NCBI RefSeq assembly: GCF_000375545.1
Contig: NZ_AQXF01000007.1
Span: forward strand, 140,673 to 204,672
Source: Kordiimonas gwangyangensis DSM 19435 = JCM 12864
Lineage (GTDB): Bacteria > Pseudomonadota > Alphaproteobacteria > Sphingomonadales > Kordiimonadaceae
Direction: 5' to 3'
Length of the DNA stretch: 64,000 nt
Part shown: one piece after another, positions 36,201 through 43,405 of the stretch
Numbering within the stretch: position 1 is the first letter of the stretch
Layout of the letters: every line of letters starts with the position of its first letter
The notes under the pieces: generated by a model
Database searches by the model: none
What the model was told of the DNA's origin: nothing
The model's input: the letters and a program-made list of their open reading frames with translations, nothing else
Program-made: the position numbers and the translations under genes

Positions 36201-36554
36201 CCAGCCTGTCACGACATCATCGTCCGGGTGGTAGGTCAGGCGTTTTGGCTGGCCGCCATCCGCGCTGATGACGTAAGCATCCGTGTTGCCGTTATAGTCG
36301 GCGGTGAATGCAATCCATTTGCCGTCCGGGGAGAAAACAGGGCGGCTCTCGTCAGCTGCGCTTGAGGTCAGGCGCCTCGGCTCCTTGCCCTCACGTGACG
36401 CAACCCAGATATCACCTGCGTACACAAATGCCAGTTGGTCTTTTGAAATATCCGGCGTGCGCAGCAAAAGGGTCTGGTCCGCTGCCATCAAGGCATGCGT
36501 ATAGGCGCCGCCAACAAGTAAACTGGCCGCGAGTGAAAATAGCTGTCGTTTCAT
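33258..36554 (-). CDS. Exported tricorn-like S41 peptidase with WD40-type propeller and PDZ domain
   Basis: A 1098-residue protein with a signal peptide (1-24), a WD40-like/TolB-like propeller (many SPDG motifs, about 40-530), an acidic E/K-rich linker (about 543-580), a second propeller part, a PDZ domain (GVKEGDFILAINGRSL) and the S41 core with Ser in DQDAGSGGDF (about 985). It resembles tricorn proteases, which degrade peptides. Export suggests a periplasmic peptide-scavenging role. It follows LacI-A on the same strand, but a hairpin masks its ribosome-binding site. Confidence 0.9.
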   Translation of the reverse strand: MKRQLFSLAASLLVGGAYTHALMAADQTLLLRTPDISKDQLAFVYAGDIWVASREGKEPRRLTSSAADESRPVFSPDGKWIAFTADYNGNTDAYVISADGGQPKRLTYHPDDDVVTGWSPDGKEVLFTSPREVAVGRSQQLYRISASGGYPAKVMDAPVTEADYAPDGKSMAYRPYIQAYRGSSGWRQHRGGTTPPIWIYDFDAKSHVEIPHVNASDLNPIWLGKEVYFLSDRADGAVNLFRYEGQGKAPKQLTENTVWDIRSARGFGDAVAYEAGGRLYELNTKNGRSHEIKVSINPDLPQLQVEWKDAAGMLESASLSPTGKRAVLVARGDIFTVPTDEGSTRNITASDGVRESAALWSPDGSRIAYISDKGGAHQLVIAGQTGMGDSKSYKFDGTAYYNLLSWGGKGEHIIYQDNHLNLFAFDVESGKHRKIATDNRRGDIGVSQSADGRWLAYTVAGANYFNRVMIYDFESGEAFAVTDGLSHASDPAFSPDGKYLYFAASTNSGPSQVGLDMSTQERPLRFGLYAAVLQADGSSPLLPKPGDEEVKEEKAEDAEGAKDKKEEEGDEKEEAKPVSIDTEGLTSRIIALPVPERAYDTLRVASDGALFFIEREQPGVSRELPDTDRSATDTLMRFDFEDREADSAFERISGYDISHDGKKLIVMGMGGRVMTANATARPQGQSLGMGDVKMLVNPRNEWAQIFADVWRMEREYFYDPNLHGLDWDAVYKRYRPLVDHVGRREDLNDLMVEMIGELQVGHNRVRGGDIHRERGMSVGLLGADLRVEDGRYRLAKIYTGERWNPFLVAPLAIPGIGVKEGDFILAINGRSLTADDNIFAHLEGTVGKQVTLTVSADASGKDSRDVVVEPVGHEDELRHWNWVEGNRRKVEEATDGRVAYVYLPNTAGAGFTYFNRMFFAQVDKKAIIVDERSNGGGQAANYITDVLSRTYLASWKDRDGMTFDTPGGAIYGPKVMLIDQDAGSGGDFLPYAFRRMGLGKLIGTRTWGGLIGISANPSLIDGGQLAVPFFRFYTPDGEWRVENEGVAPDIEVVQAPAALNAGSDPQLERAITEILKDLEAYTPIKRPEAPAYPTEVGK

Positions 36555-36561
36555 ATGATAG

Positions 36562-36584
36562 GCTCCCCGTCTTGAACGGGGAGC
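36562..36584 (-). promoter_or_regulatory. Hairpin sequestering the ribosome-binding site of the S41 peptidase
   Basis: On the minus strand GCTCCCCGT and ACGGGGAGC form a perfect 9-bp stem around a 5-nt loop. The GGGGAG in the 3' arm is the only good Shine-Dalgarno sequence and ends 8 nt before the ATG at 36554. There is no T-run, so it is unlikely to be a simple terminator. It could limit translation or read-through after the lacI-A gene. Confidence 0.6.
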
Positions 36585-36607
36585 GTAGCGGAATAGGACT
36601 GGAAGGT

Positions 36608-37630
36608 CTAGCGGCTGGTAGCCGTGGAGCCGCGGATCATCAACTCAAAATCAACCTGAATGACATCCTTGCGCTCTTCATCTGCACCCTTGCCTGCCGC
36701 AAGTGTATCGAGCACAAGGCCCGCCGCCTGATGCCCCATGGCCCGGATAGGCTGGCGCACAGTGGTAAGGCCCGGCCATATCTGGCGGGAGAGCGGCGTA
36801 TCATCGAAGCCTGCCACCGCAAGTTCGCCGGGCACATCAATTTTCCGGCTGTGTGCTTCAAAGATGACGGCGGCAGCCATGTCATCGTTTGACGCAAAGA
36901 TCGCTGTCGGGCGCTTGGGCAGATCCAAAAGGCGGGACGCTGCCTCTTGCCCCGACGCGAAGTCAAAATAGCCCTGCTCCATAAAGCCGGGCGCAACCGG
37001 CACACCCTCGCTTTCCATGGCGCGCAGGAAGCCCTTTTCCCGCAAGCCGCTGGCGTAGTGGTCCGGGTGGCCCTTGATGAAGGCAATATCCCGGTGGCCG
37101 GAGATAATCAGGTGCCGCGTCATCTCATACGCCGCTTCTTCCTCGTCAATGAGTGCGGCTGGCGCGTCGCCCGTACCGCGTGACGAAATAACTGCCGATG
37201 GGATGTTCTGTTGGCTCAGGGCTTCAAGAAGCGGAATGCTGTCGGTCAATGGCGGGGTGAGGATGACACCGTCGATAGAGGACTGCCGCACCCAGTGCAC
37301 AACTGTCTCAACCAGATCAGGGTCGTGGAACGAGACCGGGTTGAGCGCGAGGCCATAGTCCTTCTCATGGCACGCTTCCAAAACGCCAGACTGCAGGTTC
37401 GCCAGATAGTTCGGGCTCGGGTTATCGTAAAGAAGCCCGATCATGTAGGAACGGCGCGCTGCAAGCCCGCGCGCCGACTGGTTTGGCCGGTAATTCAGTT
37501 CCTTGATAGCAGCCTCGACCTTTTCCTTAGTCGCGGCACGCACGTTCGGCTCCCGGTTGACTACCCGGGAGACCGTCTTGATTGAAACGCCGGCCTTCTT
37601 TGCCACATCGTCGATGGTGACTGCGCGCAT
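36608..37630 (-). CDS. LacI-family regulator (LacI-A)
   Basis: A 340-residue regulator: helix-turn-helix TIDDVAKKAGVSIKTVSRVV, hinge SARGL, then the sugar-sensing domain (GLLYDNPSPNYLANLQSGV). AAGGGA precedes the ATG at 37630. It lies 48 bp after the SGLT symporter gene in the same direction, so it is probably transcribed from the symporter promoter, which carries a perfect TGACAGCGCTGTCA. It is the best candidate to bind the five sites of this type. It is similar to LacI-B, with a near-identical recognition helix. Confidence 0.9.
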   Translation of the reverse strand: MRAVTIDDVAKKAGVSIKTVSRVVNREPNVRAATKEKVEAAIKELNYRPNQSARGLAARRSYMIGLLYDNPSPNYLANLQSGVLEACHEKDYGLALNPVSFHDPDLVETVVHWVRQSSIDGVILTPPLTDSIPLLEALSQQNIPSAVISSRGTGDAPAALIDEEEAAYEMTRHLIISGHRDIAFIKGHPDHYASGLREKGFLRAMESEGVPVAPGFMEQGYFDFASGQEAASRLLDLPKRPTAIFASNDDMAAAVIFEAHSRKIDVPGELAVAGFDDTPLSRQIWPGLTTVRQPIRAMGHQAAGLVLDTLAAGKGADEERKDVIQVDFELMIRGSTATSR

Positions 37631-37678
37631 GTGGTTTCCCTTAACCATAATATGTTCCCCTCCGTGATAGCGGGGTTA

Positions 37679-39271
37679 TCAGGAAAAATAAATCCACATA
37701 ACGCCGATCACGACGAGAACACCGATACTGGCGAGCTTGGCTTGCGAGCTTGCACCCACCACCGCAGTACCGCGCGCGGACATTGTGAGTCCGGCAACTT
37801 TCTCTTCCGCTGGCTCTTCCGTCATCAGACTGACGATCACAAGAACCGCCACACAGATAAGGAACAGGAAAATCGCAACATGGAGGAAGTTGATGGATGC
37901 GAGCTCAAGCAGCACACCATCAAGGCTGCCCTTGTTGGCTTCCAGCACAAGGCGGGTAACACCCAGCACAAGGCCCGTCATCAGCGAGGCGATTGCACCC
38001 TGTGCGTTCGCCCGTTTCCACAGGATACCGATGAGGAACACAGCCGCGATGGGCGGGGAGATATAGGCCTGCACGCTCTGGATATAGGTGTAGAGCTTGT
38101 CGGAGATCAGCTCCATCAGCGGGATCCACGCCATACCGAGCACGACCATCACAATCGTCGCGATCTGGCCCACGCGCTTCAGCTCGTGGTCGCTCGTCTT
38201 CGGTTTGATACGCTGGTAGATGTCCATGGTGAAGACGGTTGAGCAGCTGTTGAACACGCTCGAGAGCGAGCTCATCAGCGCCGCCAACAGGCCCGCAACC
38301 ACAAGGCCCTTGATGCCAACCGGCAGTAGTGCGCCCATCAGCGCGGGCAGCGCCTGATCAGGCTCATCAAGCGTCAGCATGCCCTTGTTCGCAAGCGCCA
38401 TGGCGATGATACCCGGCACCACGAAAATGAAGATCGGCAACTGTTTAAGGTAAGCGGCGAAGATGGTGCCCTTGCGCGCGTTGTCCTGGTCTTTCGCAGA
38501 AAGCACACGCTGCACGATATATTGGTCGGTACACCAGTACCAGACACCGAGGATCGGCGCGCCAAAGAGGATACCGGTCCACGGGAATTCAGGGTCGGTC
38601 ATCGGTCGCCACAGGCTGAAGGCTTCTTCGCCCACGCTGGCTTTCAGCTCACCCCAGCCGCCAACAGCATCAAGGCCATACCACGTGACCGCAACCGCGC
38701 CGCCAAGCAGCACGAACATCTGCACAAGGTCGGTATAAAGTACGGCACGCAGACCACCCCAAACGGTGTAGATCGCGGTCGCCACAACAACGACGGTCGC
38801 ACCGGTCCAGAAGTCGATCCCCATGAGGGTTTCAAACACAAGTCCGCCCGCCATCACGGTCACCGAAATCTTGGTCAGGATATAGCCCGCGACCGAAATA
38901 ACGGCGAGGTACGTGCGTGAGCCTTGTGAATAGCGGCGCTCCAGAAATTCCGGCATTGTGAACACGCCAGAGGCCACATAGAAAGGCACAAACAGCCAAC
39001 CGAGGAGCAGGAGGATAAGGCCCGCGATAATCTCGAATTGTGCGACCGGCACGCCGGACGCCGCGCCCGTGCCTGCGAGGCCGATCAGGTGCTCGGACCC
39101 GATGTTCGATGCAAAGAGCGAAGCACCGATCACGAACCAGCCCACGTTGCGGCCCGCGAGGAAGAAGTCTTCAGACTCGCCGCCTTTGCGTTCCTGCCGG
39201 CCAGCCCAAAGGGCCACACCAAAAATAATAACGAAATAGATGGCGAGAACGCCCCAGTCGATGGATCCCAT
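37679..39271 (-). CDS. SGLT-type sodium/sugar symporter
   Basis: A 530-residue SSS-family transporter with about 14 membrane segments. The pattern FFLAGRNVGWFVIGASLFASNIGSEHLIGLAG is that of glucose/galactose SGLT-type symporters (vSGLT group). The ATG at 39271 is preceded by GGGGAG. It heads an operon with lacI-A. A perfect operator overlaps its -35 box. With the GH97 glucosidase and glucokinase 2 under the same motif, glucose is the likely substrate, which is inference. Confidence 0.9.
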   Translation of the reverse strand: MGSIDWGVLAIYFVIIFGVALWAGRQERKGGESEDFFLAGRNVGWFVIGASLFASNIGSEHLIGLAGTGAASGVPVAQFEIIAGLILLLLGWLFVPFYVASGVFTMPEFLERRYSQGSRTYLAVISVAGYILTKISVTVMAGGLVFETLMGIDFWTGATVVVVATAIYTVWGGLRAVLYTDLVQMFVLLGGAVAVTWYGLDAVGGWGELKASVGEEAFSLWRPMTDPEFPWTGILFGAPILGVWYWCTDQYIVQRVLSAKDQDNARKGTIFAAYLKQLPIFIFVVPGIIAMALANKGMLTLDEPDQALPALMGALLPVGIKGLVVAGLLAALMSSLSSVFNSCSTVFTMDIYQRIKPKTSDHELKRVGQIATIVMVVLGMAWIPLMELISDKLYTYIQSVQAYISPPIAAVFLIGILWKRANAQGAIASLMTGLVLGVTRLVLEANKGSLDGVLLELASINFLHVAIFLFLICVAVLVIVSLMTEEPAEEKVAGLTMSARGTAVVGASSQAKLASIGVLVVIGVMWIYFS

Positions 39272-39362
39272 CACCAGCTCCCCTGAACTTTATTATGATT
39301 TCAGCTTCCTGCTATGAACACCTTCAAGCAGGCCTTCCGCGCTGAAACTTCCCGGCGACGAC

Positions 39363-39390
39363 CATATATGCAATGTGACAGCGCTGTCAA
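39363..39390 (-). promoter_or_regulatory. LacI-A operator and promoter of the SGLT-lacI-A operon
   Basis: TGACAGCGCTGTCA (39376-39389) is a perfect 14-bp palindrome, the best copy in the window. On the minus strand TTGACA (39390-39385) and TATATG (39368-39363) are 16 nt apart, forming a promoter that a bound repressor would block. Confidence 0.78.
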
Positions 39391-39431
39391 CAAAGCATAG
39401 AGCACGCTCAGGCGGGGAGACAGAAGCGATA

Positions 39432-40100
39432 TCAGGGGGCTTCGGTTGCGGGACTGAAGCTACGCTCAGCGGCAGGTTCGCCAACCAGAAAACCCGCTAC
39501 TGCACGGCGGCCTTCGGACTGCTCGATCTCAAGCACACAGCGCACAATGGACTTGTAGGGTTCCTCAAGGCCGATGACCTCATCGGGCGCCACGGTCATA
39601 CGCACGCCTTTGCCGTGCAGGCGCCAGGCATTCGGCGTACAGAAGACATAGATCGGCTGCGTTGGCGTGCTGATCACATAGTAAGGCGTGTTGGAGACGA
39701 TCGGAATATGACGGGAGTAGCGCACACCGTAGAAGCTGCAGGTCTGGAACTCCATCGGGCCGACCATGCCGCCGATGATGCAATCGGTGAAGCTGGTGTC
39801 CGCGACGCTCGAACCCTCGAAGGACGTACACGTCAGGTTCGAGGTAATGAATTCGCAGCCGTCGATATCACAGGCCACAAAACGCGCACCGGAAAAGTCA
39901 CATTTGAAGAAAATCGCGCCCGAGAGAATCAACAGGTGGAAGTGCGCTTCCGAGAAATCGCAGTTCACAAAAATGGTGTCAGACCAGCGCAGGACACTTT
40001 TGACCTTAAGCGCGCTGATATTTTCCTGCGCAAATTGCTCCCCCATCACCAGTTTGTGGGACGGGAACATATTTGTCAGTGTCTTGAGGTCCATACTCAC
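39432..40100 (-). CDS. Pentapeptide-repeat protein
   Basis: A 222-residue cytoplasmic protein beginning with GTG at 40100 (GGAG 5 nt before) or ATG at 40094. The middle section (about 55-130) has A(N/D)LxxF-type five-residue repeats such as AIFFKCDFSGARFVACDIDG and CEFITSNLTCTSFEG, which form a right-handed beta-helix. The C-terminal 80 residues are not repetitive. Pentapeptide proteins can mimic DNA or bind partners; the function here is unknown. Confidence 0.78.
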   Translation of the reverse strand: MSMDLKTLTNMFPSHKLVMGEQFAQENISALKVKSVLRWSDTIFVNCDFSEAHFHLLILSGAIFFKCDFSGARFVACDIDGCEFITSNLTCTSFEGSSVADTSFTDCIIGGMVGPMEFQTCSFYGVRYSRHIPIVSNTPYYVISTPTQPIYVFCTPNAWRLHGKGVRMTVAPDEVIGLEEPYKSIVRCVLEIEQSEGRRAVAGFLVGEPAAERSFSPATEAP

Positions 40101-40249
40101 GATTACTCCGCGACAGGCATAGGCTGAAATTTCCGATGAAGGAGATCATAGTGCGGGTTGGTGAGGAATGGGTAAATAAATATTTCAAGTTTTAATTAAT
40201 TATAGGTTTTTGCCACACCGCGAATACTTTTTGCCGGAATTTCAGATAC

Positions 40250-41296
40250 TTATTCCGCGAGCGGATCGATGTAATCACCCTCACCGAGACCTTCGAGCGA
40301 GGCATGGAAGCGTTCCACCGTTTTCCCTGCTTTTTCAGCGTTGTCAAACTCCGCCACGTGGAAAAGCGCGTCACCTTCATTCACGATCGGCAGGTTTGTC
40401 CGCCCGATCACGACCCCCTCCTGGGTAGCCCTGATCTCCGTCTGCTCGTCACCCAACAGGTCGGACAGATAGGCAAGCCGGTCACCGGGCTTCACCCGGC
40501 TACCGAGCTTGATGGCATCGCGAATAAGACCTGAGCTGTTGCCGCGAATCCAGTGCGAGCTTTCCGCCTCTAACGTCACATGCGGGCGGCGCTTCACTTC
40601 GCGCTTGATCATGCCAACCGCGCCCAACACGTTCAGGATGCCGCGCACACCAGCACGCACCGCCAGCTTGTCAAACCGGAGCGCTTCTCCTGCCTCGTAC
40701 AGCAGCACGGGAATATTTTTCTCCACCGCATAGCCGCGCAAAGACCCATCCCGAAGGCTCGCATTCACCGTCACAGCCGTATTGAAAGCACGCGCGAGGC
40801 GTGCAGTCTCTGGGTCGGCCATATTGGCGCGAATGTGCGGGAAGTTGGTACGGTGGTTCGACCCTGTGTGCAGGTCAATGCCATAGTCGGCACGGTCGAT
40901 GATCTGCTTCTTGAAAACATAAGCCACGCGCGAGGAGTGCGACCCGTTCTCCGACCCCGGAAACGCGCGATTGAGGTCGCGGCGGTCAGGCATATAACGG
41001 GTATGGTGCAGGAAGCCGTATACGTTGACGACTGGCACACAAATAAGCGTACCACGCAGTCGGTTGAGCGATTTCTGCTTGAGGAGTTGGCGGATGATCT
41101 CAATCCCGTTGATCTCATCCCCGTGGATGGCCGCATTCACAAACATTGTCGGCCCATCCTTGCGACCATGGATCACATGGATGGGCATCTGAAGCGGCGT
41201 ATAGCGCGACTGGCCGGGCATGGTAAGAGCAAAGGATAGGCGGGTACCCGCCGCGATTTTATGCCCTGCGATATTAAACGCAGCCCGGTTGGCCAT
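40250..41296 (-). CDS. Succinylglutamate desuccinylase/aspartoacylase-family zinc hydrolase
   Basis: A 348-residue zinc carboxypeptidase-fold protein. His58 and Glu61 (AAIHGDEINGIEI) and the DLHTGSNHRTNFPH block provide the zinc site. The C-terminal 90 residues resemble a beta-barrel, lipoyl-like domain (ATQEGVVIGRTNLPIVNEGD). The family removes acyl groups from amino acids. It follows rimK by 2 bp, so it should act with RimK, perhaps on glutamylated products; this is inference. Confidence 0.88.
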   Translation of the reverse strand: MANRAAFNIAGHKIAAGTRLSFALTMPGQSRYTPLQMPIHVIHGRKDGPTMFVNAAIHGDEINGIEIIRQLLKQKSLNRLRGTLICVPVVNVYGFLHHTRYMPDRRDLNRAFPGSENGSHSSRVAYVFKKQIIDRADYGIDLHTGSNHRTNFPHIRANMADPETARLARAFNTAVTVNASLRDGSLRGYAVEKNIPVLLYEAGEALRFDKLAVRAGVRGILNVLGAVGMIKREVKRRPHVTLEAESSHWIRGNSSGLIRDAIKLGSRVKPGDRLAYLSDLLGDEQTEIRATQEGVVIGRTNLPIVNEGDALFHVAEFDNAEKAGKTVERFHASLEGLGEGDYIDPLAE

Positions 41297-41298
41297 AC

Positions 41299-42204
41299 TT
41301 ATCCTTTCCCTTTTGTCTTCGTCCGGTTCGGACGGGCATTTGCTTCGATAAATTCGATGATCTTGCCCGCAACGTCAATCCCGGTTGCTTTCTCGATACC
41401 TTCAAGGCCCGGAGACGAGTTCACTTCCATGATCACCGGGCCATGGTTCGAGCGCAGCATATCAACGCCCGCCACATTGAGGCCCATCACGCGAGCCGCA
41501 CGCACAGCTGTCGAGCGTTCCTCAGGCGTGATCTTGACGGTTTTCGAGGAGCCGCCGCGGTGCAGGTTGGAGCGGAACTCACCCTCAGCGCCCTTGCGCA
41601 TCATGGAGGCAATCACCTTGCCGCCCACCACAAGGCAACGGATATCCTGCGCCTTGGCTTCCTTGATATATTCCTGAACGAGGATATTGGCTTTCAATTT
41701 GCCGAACGCCTGAATCATGCTGCGCGCAGCATCTTTGGTATCGGCAAGTACAACACCCACACCCTGCGTGCCTTCAAGAAGCTTGATCACCACAGGCGTG
41801 CCGCCCACCATGTCAATCACGTCATCGGCTTCGCTGGTGCCATGCGCAAACGCAGTCAACGGCAGACCAAGGCCACGGCGGGACAGCAGCTGGAAGCTGC
41901 GCAGCTTGTCGCGCGAGCGGGTGATGGCAACGGATTCGTTGAGCGGGTAAACGCCCTGCACCTCGAACTGACGCAAAACGGCCGCGCCGAATGACGTGAT
42001 AGAGGCGCCAATACGCGGGATAACCGCGTCATAGCCCTCAAGGATATCGCCCTTGTAGCGCATTTCCGGCCGGTGCGAGGCAATATTGATATACACCTTC
42101 AGCGTATCGATTGCGTCGATCTCATGCCCTCTGAGCTCGGCCGCCTCAATGAGACGCTGGTGGGAATACAGATTGGCATTACGTGTCAGCAGCGCTATCC
42201 GCAT
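41299..42204 (-). CDS. rimK: RimK-type glutamate ligase (ATP-grasp)
   Basis: A 301-residue ATP-grasp ligase with [18 protein letters not shown] at the N-terminus, [20 protein letters not shown] (ATP lid), [20 protein letters not shown] and [19 protein letters not shown] (metal site). RimK adds glutamates to the C-terminus of ribosomal protein S6 in enterobacteria and can make poly-glutamate. It is the middle gene of a three-gene operon: RimB-like protease, rimK, aspartoacylase-like hydrolase. Length is normal. Confidence 0.94.
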   Translation of the reverse strand: MRIALLTRNANLYSHQRLIEAAELRGHEIDAIDTLKVYINIASHRPEMRYKGDILEGYDAVIPRIGASITSFGAAVLRQFEVQGVYPLNESVAITRSRDKLRSFQLLSRRGLGLPLTAFAHGTSEADDVIDMVGGTPVVIKLLEGTQGVGVVLADTKDAARSMIQAFGKLKANILVQEYIKEAKAQDIRCLVVGGKVIASMMRKGAEGEFRSNLHRGGSSKTVKITPEERSTAVRAARVMGLNVAGVDMLRSNHGPVIMEVNSSPGLEGIEKATGIDVAGKIIEFIEANARPNRTKTKGKG

Positions 42205-42221
42205 TTTCAGATCCTTATCAT

Positions 42222-42665
42222 TCAGTTCTGGTCTTCCGGTTCACCGAGACCATAAGACAGGCCGCTATCAACGAGATATCGTTTCGAAAGCGCCTGTCGC
42301 CCAATCAAGAGACGAAACCCCATTTCATCCCGGTTCGTCAGTGTCAGCTCAATCTTCCGTGTGTAGGGCCCAAGCTCCAGCAAGGCGGAGACCACGAGCC
42401 GTGTTTGCACACTTCCGTTTGAACTTCTCACTTCGCGCTCGTCCACTATGGGGGCAGCGCATTTAATCTCCGGCTTCCGGCGCCGCTGCACCGGATGCAC
42501 AAAAAACTCGGCCCAGGGTTTGCCGTCACGCATCACCTTTTTGATGCGGTAAGCATGCAGCGCAGAAGTTTTGGCGCCGGTGTCTATCTTAGCCTTGATT
42601 TCGGGGATGCCAAACTCCGGCAGGCCAGCCCATTCCCGCCACCCGATAATCAACCTGCTTTTCAT
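42222..42665 (-). CDS. RimK-associated aspartic-protease-like protein (RimB-like, often called ATP-dependent zinc protease)
   Basis: A 147-residue protein with the retroviral-protease-like motif [13 protein letters not shown] (Asp28), and later [14 protein letters not shown]. The family is repeatedly found beside rimK, and in Pseudomonas its RimB member is part of the RimABK system. It probably trims or controls glutamylated ribosomal protein S6 or RimK itself. It is 17 bp upstream of rimK. No RimA-like small gene is visible. Confidence 0.86.
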   Translation of the reverse strand: MKSRLIIGWREWAGLPEFGIPEIKAKIDTGAKTSALHAYRIKKVMRDGKPWAEFFVHPVQRRRKPEIKCAAPIVDEREVRSSNGSVQTRLVVSALLELGPYTRKIELTLTNRDEMGFRLLIGRQALSKRYLVDSGLSYGLGEPEDQN

Positions 42666-43159
42666 TGACCGGCCTCCACTCGCTGCCTGACCTCCTTGAC
42701 GAATATCGCGTCAGCGCTTCCCTGAGACGGCGCTGCCATATCCGAATTCATCCAACTTTAGAAGCCAAATAATTTCGGCTGCAAGCCTGCTCTTTTCATA
42801 AGGGAATCAAGCACCTGACAGAGGCCCCACTTATCCCGGTATTCCGCCAGTTTTATTTGCACAGCTTATCATCCAGGTCTGGAAGAAATCGGCACCGCAT
42901 ATGCATGCCCTTCGGCACAGCATACACACAATGCCCTCAATTTTACAGAATCGCCCACAACCAGCATCAAGCGTAGCGAACAGCACCCCCGCGCGCAACT
43001 GCACCACAGATCTCCATTTTGCAAAATTTGCAAAAATTCATTCAGCTCCCCGAAATAGCGGCCAAATCATACGTATAATTGCCATTTTACTGACGATTTA
43101 TTGCAAATAATGAAAATATTTGCATTGAAATTTGCAGTAAATCCGATAAGGTATGGCCA
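42666..43159. other. Non-coding stretch upstream of rimB and the small-RNA candidate
   Basis: No gene is seen in this 494-bp stretch. Its left part must carry the minus-strand promoter of the rim operon. From 43017 to 43137 five copies of TTTGCA/TGCAAA occur, including the perfect palindrome TTTTGCAAAA at 43017-43026. A possible promoter, TTGAAA (43125-43130) and TAAGGT (43147-43152), leads into the small-RNA candidate. Confidence 0.45.
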
Positions 43160-43312
43160 TTGATGCTGCCGCTCAGAGTTCCCTCGGCAGTGTCTGTGCA
43201 TTTCTATTAGGGGCCTCTTTGAAGATTGCCGGGTACCTCCCAATTCACTCCGGCCGTTTCGGATAAGAGCACATCTTCACCCCGGCGGAGCAATCTGCCG
43301 GGGTGTTTTTTT
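43160..43312 (+). ncRNA. Candidate small RNA with three stem-loops
   Basis: An intergenic segment of about 153 nt without a coding frame. Stem 1: CTGCCG (43166-43171) with CGGCAG (43185-43190). Stem 2: GAAGAT (43221-43226) with ATCTTC (43273-43278), enclosing GCCGG (43228-43232) with CCGGC (43250-43254), whose loop shows CCTCCC, an anti-Shine-Dalgarno-like sequence. Stem 3 is a strong terminator (43278-43312), adjacent to stem 2 and sharing only position 43278. A TTGAAA/TAAGGT promoter lies just upstream. It could be a free small RNA or an attenuator leader for the gene 93 bp downstream. I do not recognise it as a named family. Confidence 0.55.
43278..43312 (+). terminator. Strong rho-independent terminator
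   Basis: CACCCCGGC (43278-43286) and GCCGGGGTG (43297-43305) form a perfect 9-bp stem around a 10-nt loop, followed by seven T. No gene ends upstream on this strand, so it must serve a non-coding transcript. Confidence 0.9.
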
Positions 43313-43405
43313 AAACGAATTTTATAGGGAGGCGATGGCTCTGACTGTTGTATTGAAGAATGTTACACAATAACCTTCCTTCAAGTCATAACACTGCGAG
43401 GGTCC

